A stretch of DNA of 18,641 bases from Acidobacteriota bacterium (GCA_021778315.1 JAJYCQ010000034.1:1-18641); one strand, 5' to 3'; shown: positions 7,574 through 14,963, counted from the stretch's first letter. A program made the numbers and translations. Notes: generated by a model not told the origin, from the letters alone.

Positions 7574-9235
7574 GTGAGTATCTCCCCCACGCTCGAAATT
7601 CCAGCCTCCGAAACTGAACCCAACCGGGCCCCACGCCCGACGGTCGGCTTCGTCTCGCTCGGCTGCCCCAAGAACCTCGTCGACTCCGAGGTCATGATGG
7701 GCCTACTCCATCGCGGAGGAGCCCAACTCACCCCCCGCGCCGAAGACGCCGACATCCTCGTGGTCAACACCTGCTCCTTTATCGACTCGGCTAAACAGGA
7801 ATCCGTCGACACCATCCTCGAGATGGTCCAGCACAAGATCGCCAACGGAGGCCGCGCCCAGAAGCTCATCGTCGCCGGCTGCCTCGTCGAGCGCTACCGA
7901 GACGAGATCCGCAAAAACATCCCCGAAGTAGACGCCGTCGTAGGCACCGGCGAGCTAGAAGCCATCCTCGAAGCCGCCGGCCTCCACCAGCCCCCCACCA
8001 ACTCCCCCTTCGCCATCCTGACCACCGCCCAAATCGACCGCCACGCCAGCTCCGTTAACCAGCACTCCCGCCCCGACGCCGACACCCCCCAACTCCGCCA
8101 CGAAGCCGCTCTCCCTGAGCCCTGGGCCCTGGGCCCTGAGCCCTCGCACTCAAGGCCCGAAGGAGACGCCCGCGAGCAACAAGGCCGCTTCTCCCGCGAC
8201 TCCTGGGACGGCGCCACCGCCGCCCTCCCCACCTACCTCTACTCCGACGAAACCCCCCGCATCCTCACCACCCCCCGCTCCTCGGCCTACATCAAAATCG
8301 CCGAAGGCTGCGACCATCCCTGCAGCTTCTGCATCATCCCCCAGCTCCGCGGCAAGTTCCGTTCACGCCCTCTCGCCAGCATCGTCGCCGAAGCCAAATC
8401 CCTCATCGCCCAGGGAGTCCGCGAGATCACCCTCATCGGCCAGGACACCACCTGCTACGGCGAAGATTTGCCCCCACAATCCTGGCCGGAAGGCACGCGA
8501 AGCCGTTCGCTGGACGCGCAGTCCCGACCTGAGCTGGCCGACCTGCTCGACGCCCTCGCCCCCCTCCCCGGCCTCAAGTGGCTCCGTTTCCTCTACGCCT
8601 ACCCCAACAAAATCACCACGCGCCTGCTCGAAACTATCGCGCGCCACGACACCATCGCCAACTATCTCGACGTCCCACTGCAACACGCCTCCACCAACGT
8701 CCTCAAGCGAATGCGCCGAGGAGGAACCTCTAACCGCTTCCTCGAAATCATCGCGAAGGCCCGCAAAACCATCCCCAACCTCGTCCTCCGCACCAGCTTC
8801 ATCGTCGGCTTCCCCGGAGAAACCGAGCAGGACTTCGAAGAACTCTGCGCCTTCATCACAGAAGCAAAGATCGACTGGCTAGGCGTCTTCTCCTACTCCG
8901 ACGAAGAAGGTGCAGGAGCCTTCGACCTCGACCAGAAAGTCCCGAAGCGCACCATCGAATCCCGCCGCCGCAAGCTCATGAAGCTACAGCAGCGCATCAG
9001 CAAAAAGGCCCGCAAGCAATGGGTAGGCCGCGAGCTCGACATCCTCGTCGAAGGCGAATCCGAAGAGACCGACCTCCTCTGGCAAGGCCGCTCCCTCGAC
9101 CAGGCCCCCGAGATCGACGGCAAGGTCCTCATCAACGACTTCGGCCCCCACGAAGCGCTAGTCCCCGGCACCTTCTACCGAGCCCAAATCACCGAATCCC
9201 ACGACTACGACGTAGTCGCCCGCATCCTTGATTAA
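7574..9235 (+). CDS. rimO: Ribosomal protein uS12 (S12) methylthiotransferase
   Basis: Radical-SAM enzyme that adds a methylthio group to an aspartate of ribosomal protein S12. The N-terminal MTTase domain has its three cluster cysteines (Cys31 in SLGCPKN, Cys67 in NTCSFI, Cys103 in AGCLVE). The radical-SAM core has C-x3-C-x2-C (Cys246, Cys250, Cys253 in EGCDHPCSFC), and a TRAM domain follows from about 480. The signatures LDVPLQHAS and VFSYSDEEGAGAF separate RimO from MiaB. At 553 residues it exceeds the usual ~440. Extra segments lie at about residues 145-215 and 299-320, both absent from typical RimO and low in complexity. The GTG start at 7574 lacks a good ribosome site, but the next Met falls inside the first cluster domain. 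Confidence 0.95.
   Translation: MSISPTLEIPASETEPNRAPRPTVGFVSLGCPKNLVDSEVMMGLLHRGGAQLTPRAEDADILVVNTCSFIDSAKQESVDTILEMVQHKIANGGRAQKLIVAGCLVERYRDEIRKNIPEVDAVVGTGELEAILEAAGLHQPPTNSPFAILTTAQIDRHASSVNQHSRPDADTPQLRHEAALPEPWALGPEPSHSRPEGDAREQQGRFSRDSWDGATAALPTYLYSDETPRILTTPRSSAYIKIAEGCDHPCSFCIIPQLRGKFRSRPLASIVAEAKSLIAQGVREITLIGQDTTCYGEDLPPQSWPEGTRSRSLDAQSRPELADLLDALAPLPGLKWLRFLYAYPNKITTRLLETIARHDTIANYLDVPLQHASTNVLKRMRRGGTSNRFLEIIAKARKTIPNLVLRTSFIVGFPGETEQDFEELCAFITEAKIDWLGVFSYSDEEGAGAFDLDQKVPKRTIESRRRKLMKLQQRISKKARKQWVGRELDILVEGESEETDLLWQGRSLDQAPEIDGKVLINDFGPHEALVPGTFYRAQITESHDYDVVARILD
8113..8144. repeat. Heptanucleotide tandem repeat within rimO
   Basis: CCCTGAG, CCCTGGG, CCCTGGG, CCCTGAG and CCCT follow one another (about 4.6 units of 7 bp). 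They encode LPEPWALGPEPS inside the first rimO insertion. Because the unit is not a multiple of three, gain or loss of one copy would shift the frame. Confidence 0.85.
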
Positions 9236-9256
9236 TTCCAACCCTCATAGTATCCT
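9228..9256 (+). promoter_or_regulatory. Candidate hicAB promoter
   Basis: TTGATT (9228-9233) and TATCCT (9251-9256) are separated by 17 nt, each matching four of six consensus positions. The -35 box overlaps the last codons of rimO. Transcription would start near 9263, inside the palindrome listed next. Confidence 0.45.
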
Positions 9257-9275
9257 GTAACTGTTTTTAGTTACA
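9256..9275 (+). promoter_or_regulatory. Palindromic operator candidate for hicAB
   Basis: TGTAACT (9256-9262) and AGTTACA (9269-9275) form a perfect 7-bp inverted repeat around GTTTTT. It overlaps the end of the candidate -10 box and the predicted start point. HicB antitoxins with a ribbon-helix-helix domain repress their own operon, so this is the natural binding site. The binding itself is inferred. Confidence 0.5.
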
Positions 9276-9305
9276 CCTTTCTTATTTGACCGGGAGATCA
9301 ACCAT

Positions 9306-9401
9306 ATGAACTACAACCATCCCAACGGAGGCCCCCGTGTCAAAGCAAGAAAAGCTCTCATATCGTTTGCAGTCAAAACCGAAGGACTTTACCTGGTCTG
9401 A
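9306..9401 (+). other. Possible 31-codon leader ORF overlapping the hicA start
   Basis: ATG at 9306 is preceded by GGGAG (9292-9296, 9 nt away) and opens a 31-codon frame ending at TGA 9399-9401. It overlaps the first 65 nt of hicA in another frame. The peptide (MNYNHPNGGPRVKARK...) resembles nothing I know. It could couple or limit toxin translation, or be chance. Confidence 0.2.
9327..9331 (+). promoter_or_regulatory. Shine-Dalgarno site for the hicA GTG start
   Basis: GGAGG lies 5 nt before GTG 9337. An in-frame TGA at 9307-9309 rules out any earlier start. Confidence 0.65.
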
Positions 9402-9588
9402 ATTGGTGTCTCTCATGACCGCGCTCGGATTCGATATTGAAAAGTCGTCGGGTTCGAGTCGAAAATTCATTCATAAAGAGACGCAAGCTGTGCTCTTTAT
9501 CCATGAACCTCACCCGTCCAAGGTACTAAAGTCATATCAGGTGCGTGACACCATCGCTCTTCTTGAAAGGGAAGGATTGATCAAATGA
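9337..9588 (+). CDS. hicA: HicA-family toxin (mRNA interferase)
   Basis: An 83-residue toxin of the double-stranded-RNA-binding-fold HicA/YcfA type, which cleaves mRNA when not held by HicB. Visible features are the N-terminal helix FTWSELVSLMTALGFDIEKSSGSSRKFIHKE (18-48), the HEPHP segment (56-60) and the C-terminal helix KSYQVRDTIALLEREGLI. It belongs to the HEPHP subfamily, in which the His of the classical GSHH motif is replaced (here GSSRKF). Catalysis therefore probably depends on other residues. The GTG start has a GGAGG site. The stop overlaps the hicB start by 4 nt (ATGA). Base composition is lower in G+C than its neighbours, suggesting that the pair was acquired. Confidence 0.88.
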   Translation: MSKQEKLSYRLQSKPKDFTWSELVSLMTALGFDIEKSSGSSRKFIHKETQAVLFIHEPHPSKVLKSYQVRDTIALLEREGLIK

Positions 9589-9926
9589 GCACAACGCTGC
9601 AACACCGCGGCTATGACGGTTCCGTAGAGTTCAGTGGTGAAGACAAGATGCTGCACGGCCACGTCCTCGGCATCCGCGACATGGTCAGCTTTGGGGGCAA
9701 GAGCGTCCGCGAACTGGAGAAGAACTTCCGCAATGCCGTCGATGAATACCTTGAGCTCTGCGCAGCGAAAGGTAAAGCCCCCAACAAGCCCTTCAAGGGC
9801 AGTCTCAACGTCCGCCTCCGCGAAGACCTCCACACCCGCGCAGCACTATTCGCTGAAAAGACCGACCGCAAACTCAACACCGTCATCAACGATGCGCTCG
9901 ATGAGTATCTAGCCAAATCGGCCTGA
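9585..9926 (+). CDS. hicB: HicB-family antitoxin
   Basis: A 113-residue antitoxin. The N-terminal HicB domain (partial RNase-H fold, about 8-62: YDGSVEFSGEDKMLHGHVLGIRDMVSFGGKSVRELEKNFRNAVDEYLE) binds and neutralises HicA. The C-terminal ribbon-helix-helix domain (about 72-110: GSLNVRLREDLHTRAALFAEKTDRKLNTVINDALDEYL) should bind the operator at 9256-9275. The ATG overlaps the hicA stop as ATGA, giving translational coupling and a fixed toxin-antitoxin order. Confidence 0.93.
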   Translation: MSTTLQHRGYDGSVEFSGEDKMLHGHVLGIRDMVSFGGKSVRELEKNFRNAVDEYLELCAAKGKAPNKPFKGSLNVRLREDLHTRAALFAEKTDRKLNTVINDALDEYLAKSA

Positions 9927-9940
9927 GCGTGAACACCACC

Positions 9941-10168
9941 ATGACCAAACCCCTCCACTGCCCCATCTGCCGCAAACCAGTCCCCCTGGACTCCGCCGAA
10001 GTCCCCTTCTGCTCCGAGCGCTGCCGCACCATCGACCTCGGCAAGTGGGCCTCGGGCGAGTACAAAATCTCCTCCCCCATCCTCGACCCCGACGTCCTCG
10101 AGTCTCTTCAGAACGAACAGGCCCGCACCGAGCTCCAGGACGCCCCCACCAAACATTGGAAGAACTAG
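9941..10168 (+). CDS. yacG: DNA gyrase inhibitor / zinc-binding protein YacG
   Basis: A small zinc-ribbon protein that in E. coli binds GyrB and blocks gyrase. The four ligands are visible in the family pattern: CPIC (Cys7, Cys10) and CSERCR (Cys24, Cys28), followed by the conserved IDLGKWASGEYKI. It has 75 residues from ATG 9941, close to the usual ~65. A GTG four codons upstream (9929) is also possible. Neither start has a clear ribosome site. It starts only 14 nt after hicB and may be transcribed from the hicAB promoter, although it is not part of that module functionally. Confidence 0.92.
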   Translation: MTKPLHCPICRKPVPLDSAEVPFCSERCRTIDLGKWASGEYKISSPILDPDVLESLQNEQARTELQDAPTKHWKN

Positions 10169-10293
10169 AAGACTTCCCCGGACGCTCCACCTACAACGAC
10201 CTCATCGCCAGGAGCAGACGACCAACAATCCTCACCCAGTCGCACCCTTACGGAATAAACTCAAAGCACCGGGGCGACCGAGGATCCAGCTCT

Positions 10294-10310
10294 CGCCGTC
10301 CGCGTAGGAC
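10294..10310. repeat. Dispersed repeat R2, copy 3
   Basis: Exact copy of CGCCGTCCGCGTAGGAC, ending 3 nt before the start codon of the next gene. No R1 partner is present here. Confidence 0.8.
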
Positions 10311-10313
10311 CCG

Positions 10314-10643
10314 ATGCTCGAACTCACCAAAGCGTTCTCCTTCTTCGCGACCCTGCTCTCTCTCTACCCCGTCGTCCTGAGCGCTTTCTTCCTCCCCGCC
10401 ACGCGCTGGCAAGACCGCCTGCTCCTCGCCCTCTCCAAACTCATCATTGCGGGATGCATCGCCTTGGCCTCTGGCCTGCTCTTCACCTGGCCCTCGCCCT
10501 CCAATCCCGACGCCGGCCAGTCCCTCACCGCCACCCTCCCCGTCCGCCTCTTCCTCTACGCCACCCTCGGCCTCACGCTCCTCTTCGCCCTCGACTGCTA
10601 TCTCCTCACCGGAGCCGCCTGCACCCTCCTCAACTGCAGCTAA
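10314..10643 (+). CDS. Small hypothetical membrane protein
   Basis: I do not recognise this 109-residue protein. It has three hydrophobic segments (about 8-29, 36-58 and 78-100), with a short Pro/Asn loop between the second and third (WPSPSNPDAGQS). The region has the third-position C bias of other + strand genes, which favours real coding. There is no clear ribosome site, since the R2 repeat occupies the region just before the ATG. It is convergent with the sulfotransferase-like gene. Confidence 0.6.
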   Translation: MLELTKAFSFFATLLSLYPVVLSAFFLPATRWQDRLLLALSKLIIAGCIALASGLLFTWPSPSNPDAGQSLTATLPVRLFLYATLGLTLLFALDCYLLTGAACTLLNCS

Positions 10644-10721
10644 CTCAATACAGGTAGGGCCGGCAGCGCATCTTCTTCCCGCGATCAAGCTGCGGAAAAA
10701 AGAGGCGCAAGGCCCACTTCG

Positions 10722-13700
10722 CTACCACTGAACCCCCGGATAGAGGCTCGGCAGCCGGAACGCACGATAGCCCAGCGATCCAGGCGTCGTCATGTGCCAA
10801 ACCGTCTGCGGATTGCTCCCCGGTGTCACCTCAAACACCTCCGACCCAGTCATAATTCCCGACAGACTATATTCAACATTCCCATTCGCCAGCACCTCCA
10901 CGTTTCCTCCGTACAGCGAGTACAGCGATGGAGGAAGAATCTGGTGAAACTGGAACGTTGCCGTCATCGCACGCTCATCGAGTTGCAATTCCTGGATCGT
11001 CGTGTAATGGCACGGCGGCTGACCCGTTGTCCCACACGTCACACCTGTGGGGAACATCCGGTCGTCGCCATTATCCATCACCGTGATCGAAAACACCCCG
11101 GTCGTACCTTTGCCCACATACTTCACATCATGCTGAGCATAGAACCAGTCCGTTGGGTCTACCGCACCCACCAGCTTGAAGTCTCCTCCCTCGCCCAGCT
11201 TCCACACCACATTGCCCGTTCCCTTGCCGTCCTGATAATCCACCTTCGCTACCCAGTTCTGATGCCGCATCGATACAATGAAATCTCCGTCATCGGTCGA
11301 ATACGACAGCGAATTCGAGTGCGTCCAGTCCGGAAACTGCATCGGATGCCGGTTCACATCAAAGTGATCGAACTCGCTCCACACCCAAACCGGATTCCAG
11401 CTCGGATCAAGGTCAATCACCACGTCCCCCACCACATTCGTCACGCCCGGGAATCCCGGCAAGTTGGTAAACGCCTTCGACGTGTTCGCCATCACCAGAA
11501 GATGCCCGTTCGGCAGCGGAGTAAAGTCATGCGTAAAATACCCCAGCACGACAGGGAATCCTGCCTTCGCCATCGCGATATTGAGATTCGCCATGCTGAG
11601 TTCTCGAACCGTATCGCCCGCCAGATCGATCTCACGCACCACATCGGTCCCAGCCGCACCCAGCGGATACGAGTTCGGAGAGATGTACATCAACAAGTCG
11701 CCATTCGGCAGCAGCCGCTGCGGATACACAAACGGCGTACCTGTCGTAGGCACCGGCTTATACGCCCAGATCGTGTTTCCCTTCAAATCCGTCGCAATCA
11801 AACTTGTCGGAATCGAATTGATAATCGGATCCATCAACTCAATCCCCGGCTGCGGAGTCCCCACGCCCAGCGTCACCGGAAACGTTGCCGGAATCCCTGC
11901 CGGAAGAGCTCCGCTCGCAAACGTATGATCCACATCATTACCCGTCTGCCCATTCGACAGCGTCACCGTCGCGCGCATGTGATAGGTCGTGTTCGGAAGC
12001 ATGCCCGCCACAAACACGCTTGTCGCACCCGCCGCACCCGCAGTCACCGTGCTGGTCGTCAACCCATACCCCGTATCCGTGCCAAAGGACACATTCCAAG
12101 TCCCCGCAAACGGCAGGATCAGCGTATATTTCGCCACCATCGCATTCGCCGTCGTCGTCACCGTGCCTGAGATTGTTCCTGACATCCCACTCACCGCCAC
12201 CGCCTCCGGCATCCCCGGGGCCAGCGATTGCACCCCAAGATTCACCGTAGCCGACTGTAGCGCCGGGCTCGACGCTACCGTAGGAGCATACTGCACCACC
12301 ACATCGCACGTAGCTCCAATCGCCAGCTGTGTTCCGCATCCGCCCGCCGCCAAACTGAACCCCGCGTCCCCACTCAGAACCGGCTTCAGCGTCAGAGGTA
12401 CATTCCCGGTGTTCGTCACCATCGCCGCCGTCTGCGTTAGCGATCCACCCACCAGCAGATCACCGAAGCTGTAGGAGCTTGCGCTCAAAGCGATGGCAGG
12501 AACACCGGGCGTTCCCGTTACGGCGATCGCATGCACCACCCCCGGCAACTGCGGTTGCGCTCCAAGACGTATGGTCGCCGACTCCTGCACTGGGCTCGAA
12601 GTCGCCTGAGGAGCAAACTGCACTACGACATTACACTTCGCGCCAACTGCCAGCGACGTCCCGCATCCACCCGCTACCAGTCTGAAGTCCGTCGTCCCGC
12701 TCACGGCCGGAGCAAGCGCCATCACCGTATTTCCCGTGTTCGTCACCACCGTAGTGGTCTGGACTGCGGTGGTGCCTACCAGTTGCTGGCCGAAGTCGTA
12801 GGAGCTGGCGCTGAGCGTGAGGGAAGGAACTCCGGGGGTTCCGGTGACGGTGACTGCGTCGGCCGTTCCGGGGAGGAGGTTCGAGACGCCCAGGTTCACG
12901 GTCGCCGTCTGCTGTCCAACCGTTGAGGTGGTGGGAGGAGCGAACTTCACGAGGACGTTGCAGGACGCTCCGGGGAGCAGCTGGGCTCTGCATCCACCGC
13001 TCACCAGAGTGAAGCTGGCGTTGCCGGCGAGCATGGGGGCGAGGGTCAGTGAGACGTTTCCGGTGTTCGTCGCGACTGCAGCGGTCTGGCTGGCGGTGGT
13101 GCCGACCAGCAGCTGGCCGAAGTCGTAGGAGCTCGCGCTCAGTTTTAGGGATGGAACTCCGGGGGTTCCGGTTACGGTGACTACGTCGGCCATGCCGGGG
13201 AGGAGGTGGGATATGCCGAGGTTCACTGTGGCGACCTGCGGGGCAATGGTCGAGGTGGTGGGAGGAGCGAACTTCACGACGACGTTGCAGGATGCTCCGG
13301 GGAGCAGCTGGGCTGCGCATCCACCGCTCACCAGGGTGAAGCTGGGGTTGCCGGCGAGCATGGGGGCGAGGGCCAGGGGGACGTTTCCGCTATTCGTCAC
13401 AACGGCAGCGGTCTGGCTGGCGGTGGTGCCGACCAGCAGCTGGCCGAAGTTGTAGGAGCTGGCGCTGAGCTTGAGGGAGGGAACTCCGGGGGTTCCTGAT
13501 ACGGCGATGGCCTGCGGGATGGCAGAGGTGAGGCCCTGCGCCCGCAGGTTGATGGTGGCCGTCTCCTGAACCGGAGTGGAACCGATGGCGGGAGCATATT
13601 GGACGAGCAGATTGCACTGGGCTCCGGGTGCGAGCGAGGTGCCGCATCCGCCGCTGCTCACAATGCTGAAGTTCGTGTCACTATTCACCACCGGACTGAG

Positions 13701-13886
13701 GGTGACCGTCGTATTCCCGGTATTCACCACAACCGCAGCGGTCTGGGTAACCGATGTCCCCACCAGTGTCACACCAAAGTTGAGGTTCGCCGAAGTCAGG
13801 CTCAGTGCCGTAATGTTCGATGTCGAACCACATCCGCAAATCAAAAGAGTCACAGTAAAAAAGAACAGACAAATAGAGGTTTTCAA
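10722..13886 (-). CDS. Arylsulfotransferase-like lipoprotein with five tandem anchor-D (HYDIN/ASPM-like) modules
   Basis: A 1054-residue secreted lipoprotein. A signal peptide (1-18) ends in a lipobox-like ICG-Cys19. Five Ig-like modules of 107-109 residues follow (24-130, 131-239, 240-348, 349-457, 458-566), each with LSASSY-FG--LVGT, TNTGN and GGC---L-PGA-C-V-V-FAP. Residues 570-660 form a fibronectin-like linker. From about 670 to the end lies an ASST-type beta-propeller with FTHDF (His785), DWTHSNS (His856), SMRHQ (His875) and YAQHDV (His919). These resemble the conserved His positions of arylsulfate sulfotransferase, which moves sulfate between phenols in the periplasm. The start codon is TTG. 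Modules 2 and 3 are nearly identical at DNA level. Sulfotransferase activity is inferred. Confidence 0.85.
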   Translation of the reverse strand: MKTSICLFFFTVTLLICGCGSTSNITALSLTSANLNFGVTLVGTSVTQTAAVVVNTGNTTVTLSPVVNSDTNFSIVSSGGCGTSLAPGAQCNLLVQYAPAIGSTPVQETATINLRAQGLTSAIPQAIAVSGTPGVPSLKLSASSYNFGQLLVGTTASQTAAVVTNSGNVPLALAPMLAGNPSFTLVSGGCAAQLLPGASCNVVVKFAPPTTSTIAPQVATVNLGISHLLPGMADVVTVTGTPGVPSLKLSASSYDFGQLLVGTTASQTAAVATNTGNVSLTLAPMLAGNASFTLVSGGCRAQLLPGASCNVLVKFAPPTTSTVGQQTATVNLGVSNLLPGTADAVTVTGTPGVPSLTLSASSYDFGQQLVGTTAVQTTTVVTNTGNTVMALAPAVSGTTDFRLVAGGCGTSLAVGAKCNVVVQFAPQATSSPVQESATIRLGAQPQLPGVVHAIAVTGTPGVPAIALSASSYSFGDLLVGGSLTQTAAMVTNTGNVPLTLKPVLSGDAGFSLAAGGCGTQLAIGATCDVVVQYAPTVASSPALQSATVNLGVQSLAPGMPEAVAVSGMSGTISGTVTTTANAMVAKYTLILPFAGTWNVSFGTDTGYGLTTSTVTAGAAGATSVFVAGMLPNTTYHMRATVTLSNGQTGNDVDHTFASGALPAGIPATFPVTLGVGTPQPGIELMDPIINSIPTSLIATDLKGNTIWAYKPVPTTGTPFVYPQRLLPNGDLLMYISPNSYPLGAAGTDVVREIDLAGDTVRELSMANLNIAMAKAGFPVVLGYFTHDFTPLPNGHLLVMANTSKAFTNLPGFPGVTNVVGDVVIDLDPSWNPVWVWSEFDHFDVNRHPMQFPDWTHSNSLSYSTDDGDFIVSMRHQNWVAKVDYQDGKGTGNVVWKLGEGGDFKLVGAVDPTDWFYAQHDVKYVGKGTTGVFSITVMDNGDDRMFPTGVTCGTTGQPPCHYTTIQELQLDERAMTATFQFHQILPPSLYSLYGGNVEVLANGNVEYSLSGIMTGSEVFEVTPGSNPQTVWHMTTPGSLGYRAFRLPSLYPGVQW
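12843..13496 (-). repeat. Two near-identical 327-bp tandem units (modules 2 and 3)
   Basis: Module 2 (13496-13170) and module 3 (13169-12843) are each 109 codons long and share long identical DNA blocks. Examples are around the LLPGASCN and GTTASQTAA stretches. This indicates recent duplication or gene conversion. Modules 1, 4 and 5 are much more diverged. Confidence 0.85.
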
Positions 13887-13909
13887 GAGATGGCCCCGGC
13901 TCAGGATAA

Positions 13910-13939
13910 ATTTTAATTTTGGAAGTGTTTCTGACTGAA
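13910..13939 (-). promoter_or_regulatory. Candidate promoter of the sulfotransferase-like gene
   Basis: On the minus strand TTCAGT (13939-13934) and TAAAAT (13915-13910, five of six to the -10 consensus) are 18 nt apart. They end 23 nt before the TTG start. Confidence 0.35.
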
Positions 13940-13972
13940 TTGTAATGCGTCGGCCTACGGCAAACTGTGCAA

Positions 13973-13987
13973 CTCATTACTAATGAG
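13973..13987. promoter_or_regulatory. Palindrome upstream of the sulfotransferase-like gene
   Basis: CTCATTA and TAATGAG are perfect 7-bp arms around a single C, about 35 nt beyond the candidate -35 box. It has the form of a dimeric regulator site, but the regulator is unknown. Confidence 0.35.
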
Positions 13988-13991
13988 CGAC

Positions 13992-14178
13992 ACAAAAGTC
14001 TATAGACCTCTGCGTACAATTCCCCTCCTCCCCCGCCGATCTCGTCAAGCCCCTCGGGCCTGAAATCACACACAACTCATTGAAAATAAATACGATAATG
14101 CATCCAAAGACTCGTTATACTCAACCCAAACGATTCGCCATCGTGCGAGTAGCGCGACTTGCGGCTATAGACTTTTGT
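13992..14178. repeat. Perfect 14-bp inverted repeat flanking 159 bp
   Basis: ACAAAAGTCTATAG (13992-14005) and its exact complement CTATAGACTTTTGT (14165-14178) face each other. The interior has no coding potential that I trust. The arrangement is that of a small non-autonomous element (MITE-like) or an IS remnant. No target duplication is visible immediately outside the arms. Confidence 0.6.
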
Positions 14179-14408
14179 CTAATCAATACAATACTTACAG
14201 AAGATCCACCCTTGGTCGCCTCGTCCAGCCCCAGACCGCCCAACCCAACTCCGTTGGTTGAAGACTTTGCCCCTAAATCCTTTCGATCAAATGGTCAGCC
14301 TATAGGGCCTTTGAATAGAAGATTTTGAGGCCTCTAGCCCCACAAACTTCTCATTAAAAAGCATTTATCGCACATTGCACGGCGGGTAGGGGAGTACACT
14401 CAGCCATC

Positions 14409-14963
14409 TCACCCCAACAACGTCCGCCCCTGCTCCAGATCAGCTTCCGTATCTACATCCAACGCCAACCTCTCCTCCACCACCGCAGCCGCTCCCCGCA
14501 GCAGCTTCCGAGCCCCCACGTCGCCCCGCAACTCCAGCAAATCCCCAAAGTTGGCCGCCGGGAAATAGGCCGGAATCCCAACCCTCCCCGCATAGCCCGA
14601 CCCCGTAACCTCGCCCCCCTCCCCCACCAGCGCTCGCAAATGTTCCGCCTGCAGCGCGACCTGGTCGCAAGCCATTACAACCACCCCATCCATGTGCAGA
14701 TGGCTTGCCCGCCCAACGCCGCAGCGTATCGAAGCAGCCATTCCTTCATCAGCCTGCTCGTTGACGACCACCACACAACCCCGCTCGAGCAAACCCGCAA
14801 TCGTCTCATCGCGGACCACCACGATCACCGGCGAAAGCCCAGCCTCAAACGCGACCCGAACCGCTCGCTCCACCAGCGTCTCGCCGCCCAGCACAACGGT
14901 CTGCTTCGGCCGTCCCAATCGCCGCGAAGCACCAGCAGCCAATACCACAGCCGCAACCTTCAC
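14409..14963 (-). CDS. MocA-like molybdenum cofactor nucleotidyltransferase
   Basis: A 184-residue NTP-transferase of the MobA/MocA family. The signature LAAGASRRLGRPKQ (8-21) binds the nucleotide, and Asp100 in MACDQV should bind metal. The C-terminal GRVGIPAYFP and LRGDVGARKLL motifs match MocA-type enzymes, which attach CMP to molybdopterin for xanthine-dehydrogenase-type enzymes. I chose GTG 14963, which overlaps the xdhC stop as GTGA (4 nt). GTG 14972 is an alternative. The upstream extension of the open frame, rich in Trp, Cys and Gly, is antisense-like and not part of the protein. It is the last gene of the cys-xdhC cluster. Confidence 0.9.
   Translation of the reverse strand: MKVAAVVLAAGASRRLGRPKQTVVLGGETLVERAVRVAFEAGLSPVIVVVRDETIAGLLERGCVVVVNEQADEGMAASIRCGVGRASHLHMDGVVVMACDQVALQAEHLRALVGEGGEVTGSGYAGRVGIPAYFPAANFGDLLELRGDVGARKLLRGAAAVVEERLALDVDTEADLEQGRTLLG

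Larger units (their letters stand above)
13887..14408. other. AT-richer intergenic region
   Basis: No credible gene is seen in these 522 bases between mocA and the sulfotransferase-like gene. They contain the candidate promoter above, a perfect palindrome CTCATTA-C-TAATGAG (13973-13987) that could be an operator, and a separated 14-bp inverted repeat (listed next). Base composition is lower in G+C than the genes around it. Confidence 0.55.

Noticed and set aside
10794..12170. Plus-strand ORF of 458 codons opposite the sulfotransferase-like gene
   Set aside because: Arg/His/Ile-rich shadow. The minus strand encodes coherent domains.
14080..14328. Plus-strand ORF of 82 codons in the AT-rich spacer
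   Set aside because: Its frame runs over one arm of the inverted repeat, it lacks a ribosome site, and it has no recognisable motif or coding bias.
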